Shown: positions 32,208 to 43,163 of the stretch, piece by piece
How positions within the stretch are numbered: position 1 is the first letter of the stretch
How the letters are laid out: each line of letters begins with the position of its first letter
DNA from: Leclercia pneumoniae
GTDB lineage: Bacteria; Pseudomonadota; Gammaproteobacteria; Enterobacterales; Enterobacteriaceae
DNA: 64,000 nt
Direction: 5' to 3'
Assembly (NCBI RefSeq): GCF_017348915.1
Contig: NZ_CP071383.1
Location: forward strand, 1,488,001-1,552,000
Program-made: the position numbers and the translations under genes
Notes under the pieces: generated by a model
Database searches by the model: none
Seen by the model: the letters and a program-made list of their open reading frames with translations, nothing else
What the model was told of the DNA's origin: nothing

Positions 32208-34031
32208 ATGTTGCTAAACGAGAAATATGGGGGCCGGCTGTCTGCGCTAAGCATCTGCCTGGCATTACTGGCCGCACCGCTGGTCAACGCATGGGCCGAT
32301 GAGCCGGAACTGGTGCCGACAGATAGCTCTGCCACCACCGGATCGCAGCCGACGGCGTTATTACAGCCGCTGGAGCAATCACCGGCAACAGCAATAATGG
32401 CGGGTATCCAACCGCTGCCTGCCGATACCAACACGGCACAATTGCGACAAGAACTGCTGGCAAACCTGCCCGCGGGTTATACCCCTGCCTACGTTAATCA
32501 ACTGACGCTGTTATATGCCGCCCGTGACATGAAGCCCATGTGGGAGGATCGCGATGCGGTTCGCGCTTTCCAGCAGCAGCTCGCTGAGGTAGCCATCGCC
32601 GGCTTCCAGCCGCAGTTCACCACCTGGGTTGAACTGCTGACCAATCCTGACGTCACTGGCATGGCCCGCGACGTGGTGCTTTCCGACGCCATGATGGGCT
32701 ACCTGCAGTTTGTTGCCGGTATTCCGGTTAACGGGAATCGGTGGCTTTACAGCAACAAGCCCTACAAACTCGCCACACCGCCGCTGTCGGTGATTAACCA
32801 GTGGCAGCTTGCGCTGGACAAAGGCTCGGTGCCGCGTTTTATCACCAGCCTTGCACCCGCACATCCGCAGTATTCAGTCATGCACCAGTCGTTGCTGACG
32901 CTGGTGGCCGCTACCCAGACATGGCCACAGCTGCAAAGCACAGCGACGCTTCGTCCGGGACAGTGGAGTAGCGATGTGCCTGCACTGCGCGAAATATTGC
33001 AGCGGTCGGGCGTCATTGACGGTGGCCCGAAAATTGCCCTGCCGGGTGACGATCCGCAAAACGTGGTGGTGAGCCCGTCCGCACCGGCCGTCAGTAAAAA
33101 AGCCCAGGCTGCGCCGAACAAGCCTTCGGCCTATGATCGCAACCTGGTGGCCGCGGTCAAAGCTTTCCAGTCCTCCCAGGGGCTGGGTGCTGATGGGGTG
33201 ATTGGCCCCTCAACGCGGGACGCCCTGAATCTGACGCCGGCTCAGCGTGCTGGTGTACTGGCGCTTAATATTCAACGACTGCGCCTGCTGCCGGGAACAC
33301 TCACGACCGGCATTATGGTGAATATTCCGGCTTACTCGCTGGTCTATTATCAGAACGGCAACGAAGTGCTGGCATCGCGGGTTATTGTCGGCCGGCCGGA
33401 TCGGAAAACGCCGATGATGAGCAGCGCGTTAAACAACGTCGTGGTCAACCCGCCGTGGAATGTCCCGCCGACCCTGGCGCGCAAAGATATTCTGCCTAAG
33501 GTGTGGAACGATCCGGGGTATCTCGAGCGTCATAACTATACCGTGCTGCGTGGATGGAACAGTAAAGAGCCAATAGATCCCTGGCAGGTTGACTGGGGGA
33601 CCATCACCCCGTCGAATCTGCCTTTCCGCTTCCAGCAGGCTCCAGGAGCCCATAACTCTCTGGGCCGCTATAAGTTTAATATGCCCAGCTCGGATGCCAT
33701 TTACCTGCATGACACGCCAAACCATAATCTGTTCCAGAAAGAGGCTCGTGCGCTCAGTTCAGGCTGTGTGAGGGTGAATAAAGCCTCTGAGCTAGCGAAT
33801 ATGTTATTGCAGGATGCGGGCTGGAATGACACCCGCATATCAGATGCCCTGAAGCAGGGTGATACGCGTTATGTGAATATCCGTCATAATATTCCGGTTA
33901 ATCTCTACTATCTGACGGCTTTCGTTGGTGAGAATGGCCAGACCCAGTATCGTACAGATATTTACAATTACGATGCAATCTCGCGATCCGGCGCACAAAT
34001 CTTGCCGAAAGCGGAACTTTTAATCAGGTAA
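32208..34031 (+). CDS. ldtD: L,D-transpeptidase LdtD (YcbB)
   Basis: 607 residues from the ATG ([11 protein letters not shown]) that follows a GGGGGCAAGGG ribosome site. It has a signal peptide cleaved near NAWADE, an N-terminal scaffold region, a peptidoglycan-binding domain around residues 305-350 ([15 protein letters not shown]), and a YkuD catalytic domain. The last carries HDTPNHNLF and the nucleophile Cys in SSGCVRVN. It makes 3-3 crosslinks in periplasmic peptidoglycan and is linked to beta-lactam tolerance. Confidence 0.96.
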   Translation: MLLNEKYGGRLSALSICLALLAAPLVNAWADEPELVPTDSSATTGSQPTALLQPLEQSPATAIMAGIQPLPADTNTAQLRQELLANLPAGYTPAYVNQLTLLYAARDMKPMWEDRDAVRAFQQQLAEVAIAGFQPQFTTWVELLTNPDVTGMARDVVLSDAMMGYLQFVAGIPVNGNRWLYSNKPYKLATPPLSVINQWQLALDKGSVPRFITSLAPAHPQYSVMHQSLLTLVAATQTWPQLQSTATLRPGQWSSDVPALREILQRSGVIDGGPKIALPGDDPQNVVVSPSAPAVSKKAQAAPNKPSAYDRNLVAAVKAFQSSQGLGADGVIGPSTRDALNLTPAQRAGVLALNIQRLRLLPGTLTTGIMVNIPAYSLVYYQNGNEVLASRVIVGRPDRKTPMMSSALNNVVVNPPWNVPPTLARKDILPKVWNDPGYLERHNYTVLRGWNSKEPIDPWQVDWGTITPSNLPFRFQQAPGAHNSLGRYKFNMPSSDAIYLHDTPNHNLFQKEARALSSGCVRVNKASELANMLLQDAGWNDTRISDALKQGDTRYVNIRHNIPVNLYYLTAFVGENGQTQYRTDIYNYDAISRSGAQILPKAELLIR

Positions 34032-34209
34032 ATGAAGCAGTTCGGAAAATTCTGTTGTCGTAACTTTGGGTGAAAACGGGGCAATCTGGCTGTGAGCCCC
34101 GTCTTTCCTGGGTTTGGGCGCCTTGACGTTAGCTTTATAGCCCGGTAAGGTGCCCTTCGTGCGCTGAAGTGCATATAAACGATAACATTGACCTGTAGAC
34201 CTGATTATC

Positions 34210-34758
34210 ATGGACAAATTTGACGCTAATCGCCGCAAGTTGTTGGCATTAGGGGGCGTTGCGCTGGGCGCAGCACTCTTACCGACGCCATCATTTGCCA
34301 CCCTCTCAACGCCACGTCCGCGTATTTTGACCCTCAACAACCTGCATACAGGTGAGTCAATTAAGGCCGAGTTTTTTGATGGCAGAGGCTATATTCAGGA
34401 TGAATTAGCAAAACTGAACCATTTTTTCCGTGATTTCCGCGCGAATAAAATTAAAGCCATCGACCCCTTGCTGTTCGATCAGCTTTTCCGTCTACAAGGA
34501 TTGTTAGGCACGCGTAAGCCCGTGCAACTTATCTCCGGCTATCGCTCCCTTGATACTAATAACGAGCTCCGTGCGCACAGTCGTGGCGTGGCTAAAAAAA
34601 GTTATCACACCAAAGGGCAGGCGATGGACTTTCATATTGAAGGTGTTTCGTTAGCCAATATTCGCAAAGCGGCGTTATCTCTGCGCGCAGGTGGTGTAGG
34701 ATATTACCCACGTAGCAACTTTGTGCATATTGATACCGGTCCAGTCCGGCACTGGTAA
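34210..34758 (+). CDS. mepK: Murein endopeptidase MepK (YcbK), Tat-exported
   Basis: A 182-residue peptidase of the M15A fold. The N terminus has a twin-arginine-type signal ([10 protein letters not shown], then a hydrophobic stretch ending before ATLSTP). Zinc-ligand motifs are [11 protein letters not shown] and NFVHIDTG. The E. coli enzyme cleaves 3-3 crosslinks, so the adjacent maker (ldtD) and cutter (mepK) are functionally paired. Confidence 0.95.
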   Translation: MDKFDANRRKLLALGGVALGAALLPTPSFATLSTPRPRILTLNNLHTGESIKAEFFDGRGYIQDELAKLNHFFRDFRANKIKAIDPLLFDQLFRLQGLLGTRKPVQLISGYRSLDTNNELRAHSRGVAKKSYHTKGQAMDFHIEGVSLANIRKAALSLRAGGVGYYPRSNFVHIDTGPVRHW

Positions 34759-34777
34759 TAACGAACACAGGAGCAGT

Positions 34778-35425
34778 ATGAACTATCGTATTATTCCGGT
34801 TACCGCGTTCTCCCAGAACTGTTCATTGATCTGGTGTGAGCAGACCCGCCTGGCGGCGCTGGTTGATCCCGGTGGTGACGCAGAGAAGATCAAACAAGAA
34901 GTGGCAGCATCCGGGGTGACTTTGACCCAGATTCTGTTAACCCATGGTCATCTCGATCACGTTGGGGCGGCTGCAGAACTGGCACAACATTATGCTGTGC
35001 CGGTAATTGGCCCGGAAAAAGAGGATGAGTTCTGGCTGCAGGGATTACCCTCTCAAAGCCGAATGTTTGGTCTTGATGAGTGTCAGCCCCTGACGCCTGA
35101 CCGCTGGTTAAATGAAGGCGATAACGTTAGCGTCGGCAATATCCCTTTGCAGGTGCTGCACTGTCCGGGGCATACGCCAGGGCATATCGTCTTCTTTGAT
35201 AGCGCATCCCGGCTGCTCGTCTCCGGCGATGTGATCTTCAAAGGCGGCGTCGGCCGCAGTGATTTCCCGCGCGGCGATCATAACCAGCTTATTCAGGCGA
35301 TTAAACAGAAGTTATTGCCGCTTGGCGATGACGTGACGTTTATTCCGGGACATGGCCCGATGTCTACGCTGGGGTATGAGCGTTTGCACAACCCTTTCCT
35401 GCAGGACGAGATGCCTGTCTGGTAA
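34778..35425 (+). CDS. gloC: Type II hydroxyacylglutathione hydrolase GloC
   Basis: A 215-residue metallo-beta-lactamase-fold glyoxalase II (YcbL). The metal motif is THGHLDH near residue 55, with further ligands in [15 protein letters not shown] and PGHGP. It hydrolyses S-lactoylglutathione in methylglyoxal detoxification. It starts 19 bases after mepK and is preceded by an AGGAGC ribosome site. The upstream in-frame extension inside mepK is rejected. Confidence 0.95.
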   Translation: MNYRIIPVTAFSQNCSLIWCEQTRLAALVDPGGDAEKIKQEVAASGVTLTQILLTHGHLDHVGAAAELAQHYAVPVIGPEKEDEFWLQGLPSQSRMFGLDECQPLTPDRWLNEGDNVSVGNIPLQVLHCPGHTPGHIVFFDSASRLLVSGDVIFKGGVGRSDFPRGDHNQLIQAIKQKLLPLGDDVTFIPGHGPMSTLGYERLHNPFLQDEMPVW

Positions 35426-35430
35426 GCAGA

Positions 35431-35458
35431 AAAAAGCCCGCGATGCGGGCTTTTTTTT
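35431..35458. terminator. Bidirectional terminator between gloC and aspC
   Basis: An 11-bp symmetrical stem (AAAAAGCCCGC / GCGGGCTTTTT) with a 3-base loop, placed between convergent genes so that either strand yields a U tract. Confidence 0.92.
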
Positions 35459-35467
35459 ATCTATGTC

Positions 35468-36658
35468 TTACAGCACTGCGACGATGGCTTCGCACAGCGG
35501 CGCCATGTTATCTGGCGTCATGCCTGCCACGTTAACGCGGCCAGAGGCGACGGCGTACACGCCAAACTCTTCACGCAGACGCAGCACCTGTTCTTTGGTC
35601 AGGCCGCTGAAGGAGAACATCCCGTTCTGTTTGATGATGAAGCTGAAGTCGCGATTTGCCCCTTTCTCCGCCAGGGTGGTGACAAACAGCTGACGCATAC
35701 GCTGGATACGCTCACGCATGTCATTCAGCTCTTGCTCCCACAGGGCACGCAGCGCGTCATTGCTCAGAATGGTCGCAACCACTGAAGCACCGTGTGCTGG
35801 TGGGTTGGAGTAGTTGGCGCGAATCACGGATTTCATCTGGCTGAACGCACGGTCAACGGTGTCTGCATCGGCAGCAACCAGCGTACAGGCACCTACGCGC
35901 TCATTGTACAGACCGAAGTTTTTGGAGTAGGAGCTGGCCACAATCAGCTCTTTATGCAGCGCTGCGAAAGCACGCAGACCTTCTGCATCCTCTTCCAGAC
36001 CACGAGCGAAGCCCTGATAGGCGAAGTCAAACAGCGGCAGCCAGCCTTTCTCTACGGAGAGCTGCGCCAGCTGTTGCCACTGCTCAAGAGTCGGATCGAT
36101 ACCGGTAGGGTTATGACAGCAGCCGTGGAACAGCACCACATCACCGGCCTGCGCTTCGCTCAGGCTTGCCAGCAGGCCGTCAAAGTCGAGGGTATGATTT
36201 GCCGCGTCGTAGTAAGCATACTCGCGTACTTCCAGCCCTGCGGAGTTAAACACGCTCTTGTGGTTAGGCCAGGACGGATTGCTTACCCAGACGGTTTTCG
36301 CAGAGGTGTTTTTTGCAAGGAAATCGGCGGCTACGCGCAGGGCACCGGTACCGCCAGGGGTCTGCGCAGTGCGAGCACGTTTATCGCTAATCAGGGTGTT
36401 GCCTTTGCCAAACAGGAGCTCCTGAGTGCAGCGGCCAAATTCCGGAATACCGTCGATGCCGAGGTAATTTTTGGTGTTTTCATTTTCCAGCAGGTACTGC
36501 TCAGCCTTTTTAACGCTGGTCAGCACCGGGGTTTTGCCGGTTTCATCTTTATAGACACCAATACCAAGGTTAATTTTGCCGGGGCGGTCATCGGCACGAA
36601 ACAGATCGGCCAGGCCCAGAATTGGGTCGGCAGGGGCGGCGGTAATGTTCTCAAACAT
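35468..36658 (-). CDS. aspC: Aspartate aminotransferase
   Basis: A 396-residue class I PLP aminotransferase interconverting aspartate and 2-oxoglutarate with oxaloacetate and glutamate. The PLP lysine is in [13 protein letters not shown] (about residue 246). Length and sequence match E. coli AspC. It is monocistronic, with ompF upstream on the same strand. Confidence 0.98.
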   Translation of the reverse strand: MFENITAAPADPILGLADLFRADDRPGKINLGIGVYKDETGKTPVLTSVKKAEQYLLENENTKNYLGIDGIPEFGRCTQELLFGKGNTLISDKRARTAQTPGGTGALRVAADFLAKNTSAKTVWVSNPSWPNHKSVFNSAGLEVREYAYYDAANHTLDFDGLLASLSEAQAGDVVLFHGCCHNPTGIDPTLEQWQQLAQLSVEKGWLPLFDFAYQGFARGLEEDAEGLRAFAALHKELIVASSYSKNFGLYNERVGACTLVAADADTVDRAFSQMKSVIRANYSNPPAHGASVVATILSNDALRALWEQELNDMRERIQRMRQLFVTTLAEKGANRDFSFIIKQNGMFSFSGLTKEQVLRLREEFGVYAVASGRVNVAGMTPDNMAPLCEAIVAVL

Positions 36659-36787
36659 GACGAGGTTCCATTGTGATTACAGAAGTGAAATCCGCTACCA
36701 GATTAACGGTTGATTTACACATTGCCAACCGTTTGCGATAAAAAGCGTGCGGCTTTTCAAAAGTCGCTATTTTTTTCTTTGGCACAT

Positions 36788-36812
36788 AAAAAAACAGGGC
36801 CGAAGCCCTGTT
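36788..36812 (-). terminator. Rho-independent terminator after ompF
   Basis: On the minus strand, ACAGGGC / GCCCTGT with a TTCG loop is followed by a long T tract, about 30 bases past the ompF stop. Confidence 0.9.
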
Positions 36813-36842
36813 TATTAAGCATATAATAAAGTGGTGTACTGA

Positions 36843-38003
36843 TTAGAACTGGTAAACGATACCTACAGCAGCCTGGTCGTCTGTAGCCAGACCGGTGGAT
36901 GCAGAGTATTCATTGTCGTCCAGCAAGTTGAATTTATACGCAGCGTATACGTTCATGTTCTTGTTGAAGTAGTACCATGAACCCACTTCGATGTATTTCA
37001 CCAGGTCAGCATCGCCACCGGTGAAGGTACCGCGGGATTTCAGGTCTTTACCTTTGGACTGAACGTAACCGATGGATGGACGCAGACCGAAATCGAACTG
37101 GTACTGAACGACAGCTTCGATGTTCTGAGTTTTGTTCGCAAAATTGTTGTCAGCTTCGCGAGTCATGTTCTGTGTTTCAGCATACTGAACCGCTGCGTAC
37201 AGGTTGTTCGCATCGTATTTTGCAGCAGTAGACCATGCTTCAGCGCGATCGCCTTCAGCACTTGCCCATGCGGTAGAGGTACCGGCAGCAACCTGCTCGT
37301 TGGTACGGTCAGCAGTTTCATAACCTGCTGCTACTGCGAAGCCTTCGCCGAATTCGTACTGTACGGAAGAACTGAATCCGTCGCCGTTACCTTTAGCGCC
37401 GTTACCGCCACGGCCGATGTTGATCAACTGGCCGTCGTCAGTGTAGGTAGCCGCTACAGCGTTGCTGCGGTCATTTTTACCCTGATACTGCAGGGCGAAG
37501 CTCAGGCCATCAACCAGACCGAAGAAGTTGCTGTTACGGTAGGTCAGCAGGCCAGAAGAACGGCCGTTCATGAAGTTGTCAGTGAAGGTCCAGGAGTCGC
37601 CGCCCCACTCAACCAGCATATCGGTATATGCGCCAGCATCATAGATTGCGCCATAGTTACGGCCATAATCGATAGAACCGGCATCACCAAAGTTCAAACC
37701 TGCGAAGGCCAGACGGGTTTTAGTACCCTGTGAACCTTCTGCGCTGGACGCGTCCATGTTGTATTCCCACTGACCGTAACCAGTGATCTGGTCATTGATC
37801 TGGGTTTCGCCTTTAAATCCGATACGGGCGTAGGTGGTATCTTCGTTGCTGGAATCACCATTGGTTGTCCAGACGTGTTCACCCACAGCTTTACCGTAGA
37901 AATCAAGCTTATTGCCGTTTTTGTTATAGATTTCTGCTGCGTTAGCTGCACCGGCTACCAGCAGGGCAGGGATAACCACTGCCAGGATATTGCGCTTCAT
38001 CAT
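36843..38003 (-). CDS. ompF: OmpF-type general porin
   Basis: A 386-residue trimeric outer-membrane porin. A 22-residue signal peptide ends at ANAAEIY. A 16-strand barrel follows with the usual porin blocks ([44 protein letters not shown]) and a terminal phenylalanine (GIVYQF). It is about 24 residues longer than E. coli OmpF, with extra length in surface loops. Position between asnS and aspC and the conserved promoter identify it as the OmpF orthologue (Omp35 type). Confidence 0.95.
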   Translation of the reverse strand: MMKRNILAVVIPALLVAGAANAAEIYNKNGNKLDFYGKAVGEHVWTTNGDSSNEDTTYARIGFKGETQINDQITGYGQWEYNMDASSAEGSQGTKTRLAFAGLNFGDAGSIDYGRNYGAIYDAGAYTDMLVEWGGDSWTFTDNFMNGRSSGLLTYRNSNFFGLVDGLSFALQYQGKNDRSNAVAATYTDDGQLINIGRGGNGAKGNGDGFSSSVQYEFGEGFAVAAGYETADRTNEQVAAGTSTAWASAEGDRAEAWSTAAKYDANNLYAAVQYAETQNMTREADNNFANKTQNIEAVVQYQFDFGLRPSIGYVQSKGKDLKSRGTFTGGDADLVKYIEVGSWYYFNKNMNVYAAYKFNLLDDNEYSASTGLATDDQAAVGIVYQF

Positions 38004-38205
38004 TATTTATTACCCTCATTGGTTTTTTTATGACACTCGCCACTGCCGTCAATAAATTCTGTCAATAAATGTTTCCGGAACTATTGATGAGAGTTTGGTG
38101 TCTTTATGTATCTGACAGGCATCTTTCCATTCAAATTACCCTTTCGCTAGCCTGAAAGTGCTACAAACATCAAGAATCGGTTACAAAAAGCAATTATGTG
38201 TAACT
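38004..38205 (-). promoter_or_regulatory. ompF promoter, OmpR sites and long 5' leader
   Basis: The minus strand closely follows the E. coli ompF control region. A candidate -10 (AAAGAT) lies about 120 bases before the start codon. Upstream segments such as TTTGTAGCACTTTC and GCTTTTTGTAACC correspond to OmpR boxes. The leader of about 110 bases ends in GAGGGTAATAAATA before ATG and would include the MicF pairing region. Assignments are by resemblance to E. coli. Confidence 0.8.
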
Positions 38206-38572
38206 AAATGTGAATTTTGAGGAACTTTGTGAAGCACCTCAAACTTCAGAGCTGAGTGGCGATAAAAACACCGTCTCGATTTCTATCTATATGAATTGCT
38301 TATCTTAATTTTAGATAATGGCATTTCTTATTACCAAAAAACTTTACAGCCTCTTTTTCTTATATGTATCTCCAGACATCCAGACTGCCAAAAAACTGCA
38401 CAAATAATGTGCTAATGCTTTAGAAAAGTATTAGACGCAATAAGACTGGGGTTTATTTTTTGTTTGTAGATGATTCTGGAAATAAAAGGTAACAGCTAAG
38501 AGGATTTTGCGGGGTTGCTTTTAGAAATGATTGACGTTCAACTGACAGAAGTTGACATTGCAGCATAAAATA
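38206..38572. other. AT-rich intergenic stretch upstream of ompF
   Basis: About 370 bases between the ompF OmpR boxes and the asnS terminator. No open reading frame or RNA gene is apparent. In E. coli the corresponding segment includes distal OmpR and IHF sites; none could be assigned individually here. Confidence 0.5.
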
Positions 38573-38593
38573 ATGGCCAGCAAGGCTGGCCAT
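38573..38593 (-). terminator. Probable terminator after asnS
   Basis: A perfect 9-bp stem (ATGGCCAGC / GCTGGCCAT) with a 3-base loop just after the asnS stop. On the minus strand it is followed by TATTTTAT. Confidence 0.75.
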
Positions 38594-38604
38594 AAATTTA
38601 ATAT

Positions 38605-40005
38605 TTAGAACGAGGCGTTGCGCGGCGTACGCGGGAACGGAATAACGTCACGCACGTTCTGCACGCCGGTGACATAGGCAATGAGACGCTCAAAGCCCAA
38701 GCCAAAACCGGAATGCGGCACGGTGCCGTAACGGCGCAGGTCGCGATACCAGCTGTAATCTTCCGGGTTCAGACCCATCTCTACCATACGTGCATCCAGC
38801 ACATCCAGACGCTCTTCACGCTGCGAGCCACCGATAATTTCACCGATGCCCGGGGCCAGTACGTCCATCGCGGCGACGGTTTTCCCGTCTTCGTTAAGAC
38901 GCATATAGAAAGCTTTAATGTCTTTAGGATAGTTTTTAACGACCACAGGGGCTTTAAAGTGCTTCTCAGCCAGGTAGCGTTCATGCTCGGACGCCAGATC
39001 AACACCCCAGAACACCGGGTTCTCAAACTTCTCGCCGCATTTTTCCAGAATCGCGACAGCGTCGGTGTAATCCACCTGAGCGAAGTCTGTGGTAACAAAG
39101 CGTTCGAGGCGTGCAATGGCGTCGCTATCTACGCGCTCAGCAAAGAACTTCATGTCGTCTGCACGTTCTTCAAGAACGGCTTTAAAGACATATTTCAGCA
39201 TCGCTTCAGCCAGGCCAGCAACATCGTCCAGATCTGCAAACGCCACTTCCGGCTCCAGCATCCAGAACTCCGCCAGGTGGCGACTGGTGTTGGAGTTTTC
39301 TGCGCGGAAGGTAGGACCGAAGGTGTAGATTTTTGACAATGCACAGGCGTAGGTTTCACCGTTCAACTGGCCGGATACGGTCAGGAACGCCTCTTTACCG
39401 AAGAAGTCTTTGTCGTAATCCACTTTGCCTTCTGGCGTACGCGGCAGGTTTTCCATGTCCAGCGTGGACACGCGGAACATCTCTCCTGCACCTTCGGTGT
39501 CAGAGGCGGTGATCAGCGGAGTCGAAACCCAGAAATAGCCCTGCTCATGGAAGAAACGGTGCAGCGCCTGTGCAAGGGTATGACGAACGCGGGCCACGGC
39601 ACCAATCATGTTGGTACGTGGGCGCAGGTGAGCCACTTCGCGCAGATACTCGATGCTGTGGCGCTTCGCCGCCATAGGGTAGGTGTCCGGATCTTCAACC
39701 CAGCCGGTGACTTCAACGGAGGTCGCCTGCAGTTCGAAGCTCTGGCCTTGGCCCGGGGAGGCTACCACGGTGCCGGTAACAATCACGGAACAGCCCGTGG
39801 TCAGGTGCAGAACGTCATCATTGTAATTGGGCAGAGAATTATTAATGACGGCCTGTACAGGATCAAAGCAGGAACCGTCATAGACGGCAAGGAAGGAGAT
39901 GCCAGCTTTAGAATCTCGGCGGGTACGCACCCATCCGCGCACGGTGACTTCACTGTCAACGGCGACACGGCCCTGGAGTACGTCGGCTACAGGCACAACG
40001 CTCAT
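38605..40005 (-). CDS. asnS: Asparaginyl-tRNA synthetase
   Basis: A 466-residue class IIb aminoacyl-tRNA synthetase. An N-terminal OB anticodon-binding fold ([14 protein letters not shown]) is followed by motif 2 ([19 protein letters not shown]) and motif 3 (GFGLGFERL). The start [10 protein letters not shown] matches E. coli; a 26-codon upstream reading is rejected. Confidence 0.98.
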   Translation of the reverse strand: MSVVPVADVLQGRVAVDSEVTVRGWVRTRRDSKAGISFLAVYDGSCFDPVQAVINNSLPNYNDDVLHLTTGCSVIVTGTVVASPGQGQSFELQATSVEVTGWVEDPDTYPMAAKRHSIEYLREVAHLRPRTNMIGAVARVRHTLAQALHRFFHEQGYFWVSTPLITASDTEGAGEMFRVSTLDMENLPRTPEGKVDYDKDFFGKEAFLTVSGQLNGETYACALSKIYTFGPTFRAENSNTSRHLAEFWMLEPEVAFADLDDVAGLAEAMLKYVFKAVLEERADDMKFFAERVDSDAIARLERFVTTDFAQVDYTDAVAILEKCGEKFENPVFWGVDLASEHERYLAEKHFKAPVVVKNYPKDIKAFYMRLNEDGKTVAAMDVLAPGIGEIIGGSQREERLDVLDARMVEMGLNPEDYSWYRDLRRYGTVPHSGFGLGFERLIAYVTGVQNVRDVIPFPRTPRNASF

Positions 40006-40143
40006 AATATTCTCTCTGTAATTAGTCGGAAAAAATAAATACTTGTCCGCCCACGATGGGGGGATATCTATGTTACCTGGCATCTGCCATCAGACAAGCA
40101 GATTTCGCAGTCAAAAGAGAAGAAATAAGAAATAAATGAGAGA

Positions 40144-40164
40144 AGGGAGCCCACAAGGCTCCCT
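40144..40164 (-). terminator. Hairpin after pncB
   Basis: AGGGAGCC / GGCTCCCT with a 5-base loop immediately after the pncB stop. It lacks a good T tract on the minus strand, so termination may be weak. Confidence 0.55.
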
Positions 40165-40171
40165 GAAAACG

Positions 40172-41374
40172 TCAGCTGGCTTTTTTAACCTGGGGCAGGT
40201 CGAAGGCTTTGCGCAAAGCGCGTACAAATGCTTTGTCATGGCAAATAGATTTGCCCGGGCTATCCGAAAGTTTAGCCACCGGTTTGCCATTACATTCTAC
40301 CAGTTTAATGACAATATTTAGCGGTTTCACCTGGGGGATGTCGCAGGTCAGGCGGGTGCCAATGCCGAAGCTTAAATTCACTCTTGATGAGAAATGGCGA
40401 TAGAGATCGACGGCTTTGGTCAGGTCCAGGTTATCCGAGAAGACCAGCACTTTAGTGAGCGGGTCGATACCCAGCTTTTGATAATGGGCGATGGCTTTCT
40501 CACCCCATTCAACCGGATCCCCGGAATCATGCCGCAAACCTTGATAGCGCTCGGCAAATTCTGGCCCGAAATCGCGCAGGAAGGCATCCATGGTTATACA
40601 GTCGGTAAGGGCAATACCCAGCTGATTGGGATACTCTTCCAGCCAGGCGGCAAGCGCTGCACGCTGGCTGGTGGCGAGGTCGGGGCTAATCTGCTGATGT
40701 GCCTGGAACCATTCATGCGCCTGGGTGCCCATCGGCGTCAGGGAGAGGCGACGCGCCAGGTCATAGTTACTGGTGCCGACAAACCACGGCTCTTGCTGAA
40801 GCCGTTGCGCAATAGCCTGCTGCACATCGCGAGAGAAACGACGACGCGTGCCAAAATCCATTAAGCGGAAGCGAGACATATCCAGCGATTCCGTCAGACG
40901 AGAGAAGTCGACAAGTTTCTCTTCCAGCATCATCAGGGCCTGATCGACGCCGGCATCAGGCGTGCGGTAACGGTGTACCAGTTCGCTGATGACCGCGAGC
41001 AGCGGGACTTCCCACATAATCACTTCCCGCCACGGCCCGGCAAGGCGGATATTGAGCTTACCGTTTTCGTTGGAGATAGTGACCTGTTCCGGGTTATAGC
41101 GGAAATCACGCAGGAAGTTGAGATAGTCTTCTTTAAAGAAAGGCAGGGCCGAGAGCCACTGATATTCGTCGTCCCGCAGCGTCAGATGCTGCATAGCATC
41201 GACCTGTTCGCGGATAGCTTCAGCATAGATGCCGAGCAGGTCGTCACCACGGCAGCGAAACTCCGCCGCTACCTGTACATCGTAGTAATGGTGAAAAACG
41301 GCTTGCTGCATATGCAATTTATACGCATCGGTATCCAGCAACGTATGCAGAACAGGAGAAGCGAATTGAGTCAT
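40172..41374 (-). CDS. pncB: Nicotinate phosphoribosyltransferase
   Basis: A 400-residue enzyme of NAD salvage that makes nicotinate mononucleotide. The start [19 protein letters not shown] aligns with E. coli PncB, and the upstream extension is rejected. The phosphorylated-histidine region is [10 protein letters not shown] NadR box lies 30 bases upstream. The prophage left end begins about 145 bases before its start codon, leaving gene and operator intact. Confidence 0.97.
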   Translation of the reverse strand: MTQFASPVLHTLLDTDAYKLHMQQAVFHHYYDVQVAAEFRCRGDDLLGIYAEAIREQVDAMQHLTLRDDEYQWLSALPFFKEDYLNFLRDFRYNPEQVTISNENGKLNIRLAGPWREVIMWEVPLLAVISELVHRYRTPDAGVDQALMMLEEKLVDFSRLTESLDMSRFRLMDFGTRRRFSRDVQQAIAQRLQQEPWFVGTSNYDLARRLSLTPMGTQAHEWFQAHQQISPDLATSQRAALAAWLEEYPNQLGIALTDCITMDAFLRDFGPEFAERYQGLRHDSGDPVEWGEKAIAHYQKLGIDPLTKVLVFSDNLDLTKAVDLYRHFSSRVNLSFGIGTRLTCDIPQVKPLNIVIKLVECNGKPVAKLSDSPGKSICHDKAFVRALRKAFDLPQVKKAS

Positions 41375-41403
41375 AGGTGCGCAGTAGCATCCTCTCACGG
41401 GAG

Positions 41404-41421
41404 CGTTTAGTACAATAAACA
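41404..41421 (-). promoter_or_regulatory. NadR operator of pncB
   Basis: CGTTTA-GTACAA-TAAACA matches the NadR consensus TGTTTA-N6-TAAACA at 11 of 12 positions. It sits between the pncB start codon and the prophage boundary. NadR represses pncB when NAD is abundant. Confidence 0.8.
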
Positions 41422-41519
41422 ACTATTGAAACCGCTGGAGTATACCTTGTTTAGCGATTTATTGAACCCCGATCACACCATAAGCTGGATTTAGGGTCGA
41501 GGGCATTTCGTGCCCCGTG

Positions 41520-41535
41520 TTATACAAATGTAGCA
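41520..41535 (+). repeat. attL core
   Basis: TTATACAAATGTAGCA, repeated exactly at the other end of the element in the same orientation. It lies 33 bases from the 3' end of the integrase gene, the usual arrangement. Confidence 0.9.
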
Positions 41536-41568
41536 GATATGGTACTAACTGCATGTAAAATATGATTT

Positions 41569-42861
41569 TTAAACCACTTCAGACAGCTGATGGGGCAGTG
41601 ATGGGGCAAAACGCGAAAGAGCCTGGTTGAGAATCGACACTTGCTCGGCGTTCTTCTCTGACATCCACTTCCCGTATACCTTGTAGACCATCTGCGCGTC
41701 AGCATGTCCCATCTGTGTTGCTATAAAGTTTGGGTTCGCCCCGGCAGACAACGACCAACATGCGTACGTGTGTCTTGACTGGTAGGCATTGCGGTATCGT
41801 ATCCCCGCTCGCTTAATAACTGCCGCCCAAATTTTATTAATGGAATTAACCGGGTAATGGTATCCTGTTCTGGCGCCACGCTTGGTACATTGCGGACTGA
41901 AAACGAACGTGCACGGGTGGGTGACTGACTGGCCATACTCCCGTAACTGCACCTCAATTTCATACTGCTTTCCAAGCCGCGTCAGCTGGGCCTGACTTTT
42001 CAGGGCATCGATAGCTGGTTGAATGAGAAAAATCACCCTGTCAGTGCCTGCCTCGGTTTTTGGCAGGGTGAACTCATCAGTTTGAGTGTGGTTGCGTCTT
42101 ACCGTCAACGTACCAGCCTTCAGATCTATATCTTCCCATGCCAGGCCGCACAATTCCCCGTGTCTCATCCCGGTATAAACCGCCAGCGACCACAAATTTC
42201 TCATTTGCAGATGCCGGCAGGCTTCGATGAACCGAATAAACTCGTCGGTACTGAGTGGATCAGGTTCACCCTTTGCCTTTTTGAGACGGTTAATTCCGCT
42301 AAACGGGTTCTCTTTGGTATAGCCGTTATCAGCACCAAACTGAAAAATCTCGGCCATTAAGGTCATGTAATTGTTTACCGTGGATGACTTTCTTCCTTGT
42401 AGAGCAGTCCGGTGATTCTTCTTCATTACATGATAACCCGTCAGCAACTCCTTCCTTACGTAAAGCAAATCCTCAGTCGTCACTGCCGATACAAGTTTTC
42501 TCTCGCCAATACGTGGCAACATATTCTTGATAATCGATTCATACCTGTTCATGGTGTTTGAACTGACTTCCATACGCTTCAGCTCTTCCCACCTCGCGGT
42601 AAGCTCTTTTACAGTGATTTCTTTCGAATCCTCACCAAACCGGCTAAGGTTCGGCGAGTTCGGGAACTTTTCAGCATAATTGAAGTTCCCCATTCGAATC
42701 GCGAAGCAGACCGAGGAGCGCAACTCCCCGGCAATTTTGCGATTCTTGGCAGTGTCGGGAACACCGAGGTTTTCCCTGACTCTCTTGCCTTTATACTGAA
42801 ACCATATGCGGAGTGAACCGCCATGGTTTTCGACGCCCGTTGGGTATGATGTAGCTGACAT
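41569..42861 (-). CDS. int: Tyrosine recombinase / prophage integrase
   Basis: 430 residues from the ATG behind AGGAGG; a 16-codon upstream reading is rejected. An N-terminal arm-binding region like DUF3596 (GGSLRIWFQYKGKRVRENLG) is followed by a SAM-like core-binding domain and a catalytic domain. That domain has Arg in TGMRHGELCGLAW, a Lys in PKTEAGTDR, SRHTYACWSLSAG, and the GH-x(8)-Y segment with nucleophilic Tyr near VYKVYGKWM. It catalyses integration and excision at the flanking att cores. Confidence 0.95.
   Translation of the reverse strand: MSATSYPTGVENHGGSLRIWFQYKGKRVRENLGVPDTAKNRKIAGELRSSVCFAIRMGNFNYAEKFPNSPNLSRFGEDSKEITVKELTARWEELKRMEVSSNTMNRYESIIKNMLPRIGERKLVSAVTTEDLLYVRKELLTGYHVMKKNHRTALQGRKSSTVNNYMTLMAEIFQFGADNGYTKENPFSGINRLKKAKGEPDPLSTDEFIRFIEACRHLQMRNLWSLAVYTGMRHGELCGLAWEDIDLKAGTLTVRRNHTQTDEFTLPKTEAGTDRVIFLIQPAIDALKSQAQLTRLGKQYEIEVQLREYGQSVTHPCTFVFSPQCTKRGARTGYHYPVNSINKIWAAVIKRAGIRYRNAYQSRHTYACWSLSAGANPNFIATQMGHADAQMVYKVYGKWMSEKNAEQVSILNQALSRFAPSLPHQLSEVV
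41591..41608 (+). repeat. Tandem arm-type repeat near attL
   Basis: Two copies of TGGGGCA start 11 bases apart, the second followed by AAAC. The same pair with the same spacing occurs near attR. Probable integrase arm-binding sites; this copy lies within the 3' end of int. Confidence 0.6.
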
Positions 42862-42905
42862 TGATCCCTCCTGACGTCCAGGAGCATCGAAGAGTGTACT
42901 TCTTT

Positions 42906-43163
42906 TCATGCTTTCTGAGCACCCGGTTGATTCTTTTTCTGCGCTTCGATCCAGAGGTCGATCGCCTTACGGTTGTACATGCACTCACTTGATGGCTTTG
43001 GATTTCCGTCTGGCGAAATGTGCAGGTACTCGCGGCCAAGCATCCATGCTTCTTTTCTTGCCCGGGTGATGGTACCGGGCTTAAGCCCGGTAACCGCAAT
43101 CAGAACCTTTTCGCTAACCCAGTCATTAGGCACCAAAAGAACGATTTCAGCATTGGTGTGCAT
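42906..43163 (-). CDS. xis: Excisionase, DUF1233 family
   Basis: An 85-residue protein starting at MHTNAEIV behind GGAGGGG. The core (VPNDWVSEKVLIAVTGLKPG, then REYLHISPDG and SECMYNRKAIDLWIE) is the winged-helix DNA-binding fold of DUF1233 excisionases found in Gifsy-like and HK-type phages. It sits directly upstream of int and overlaps the preceding gene by 17 bases. Confidence 0.88.
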   Translation of the reverse strand: MHTNAEIVLLVPNDWVSEKVLIAVTGLKPGTITRARKEAWMLGREYLHISPDGNPKPSSECMYNRKAIDLWIEAQKKNQPGAQKA

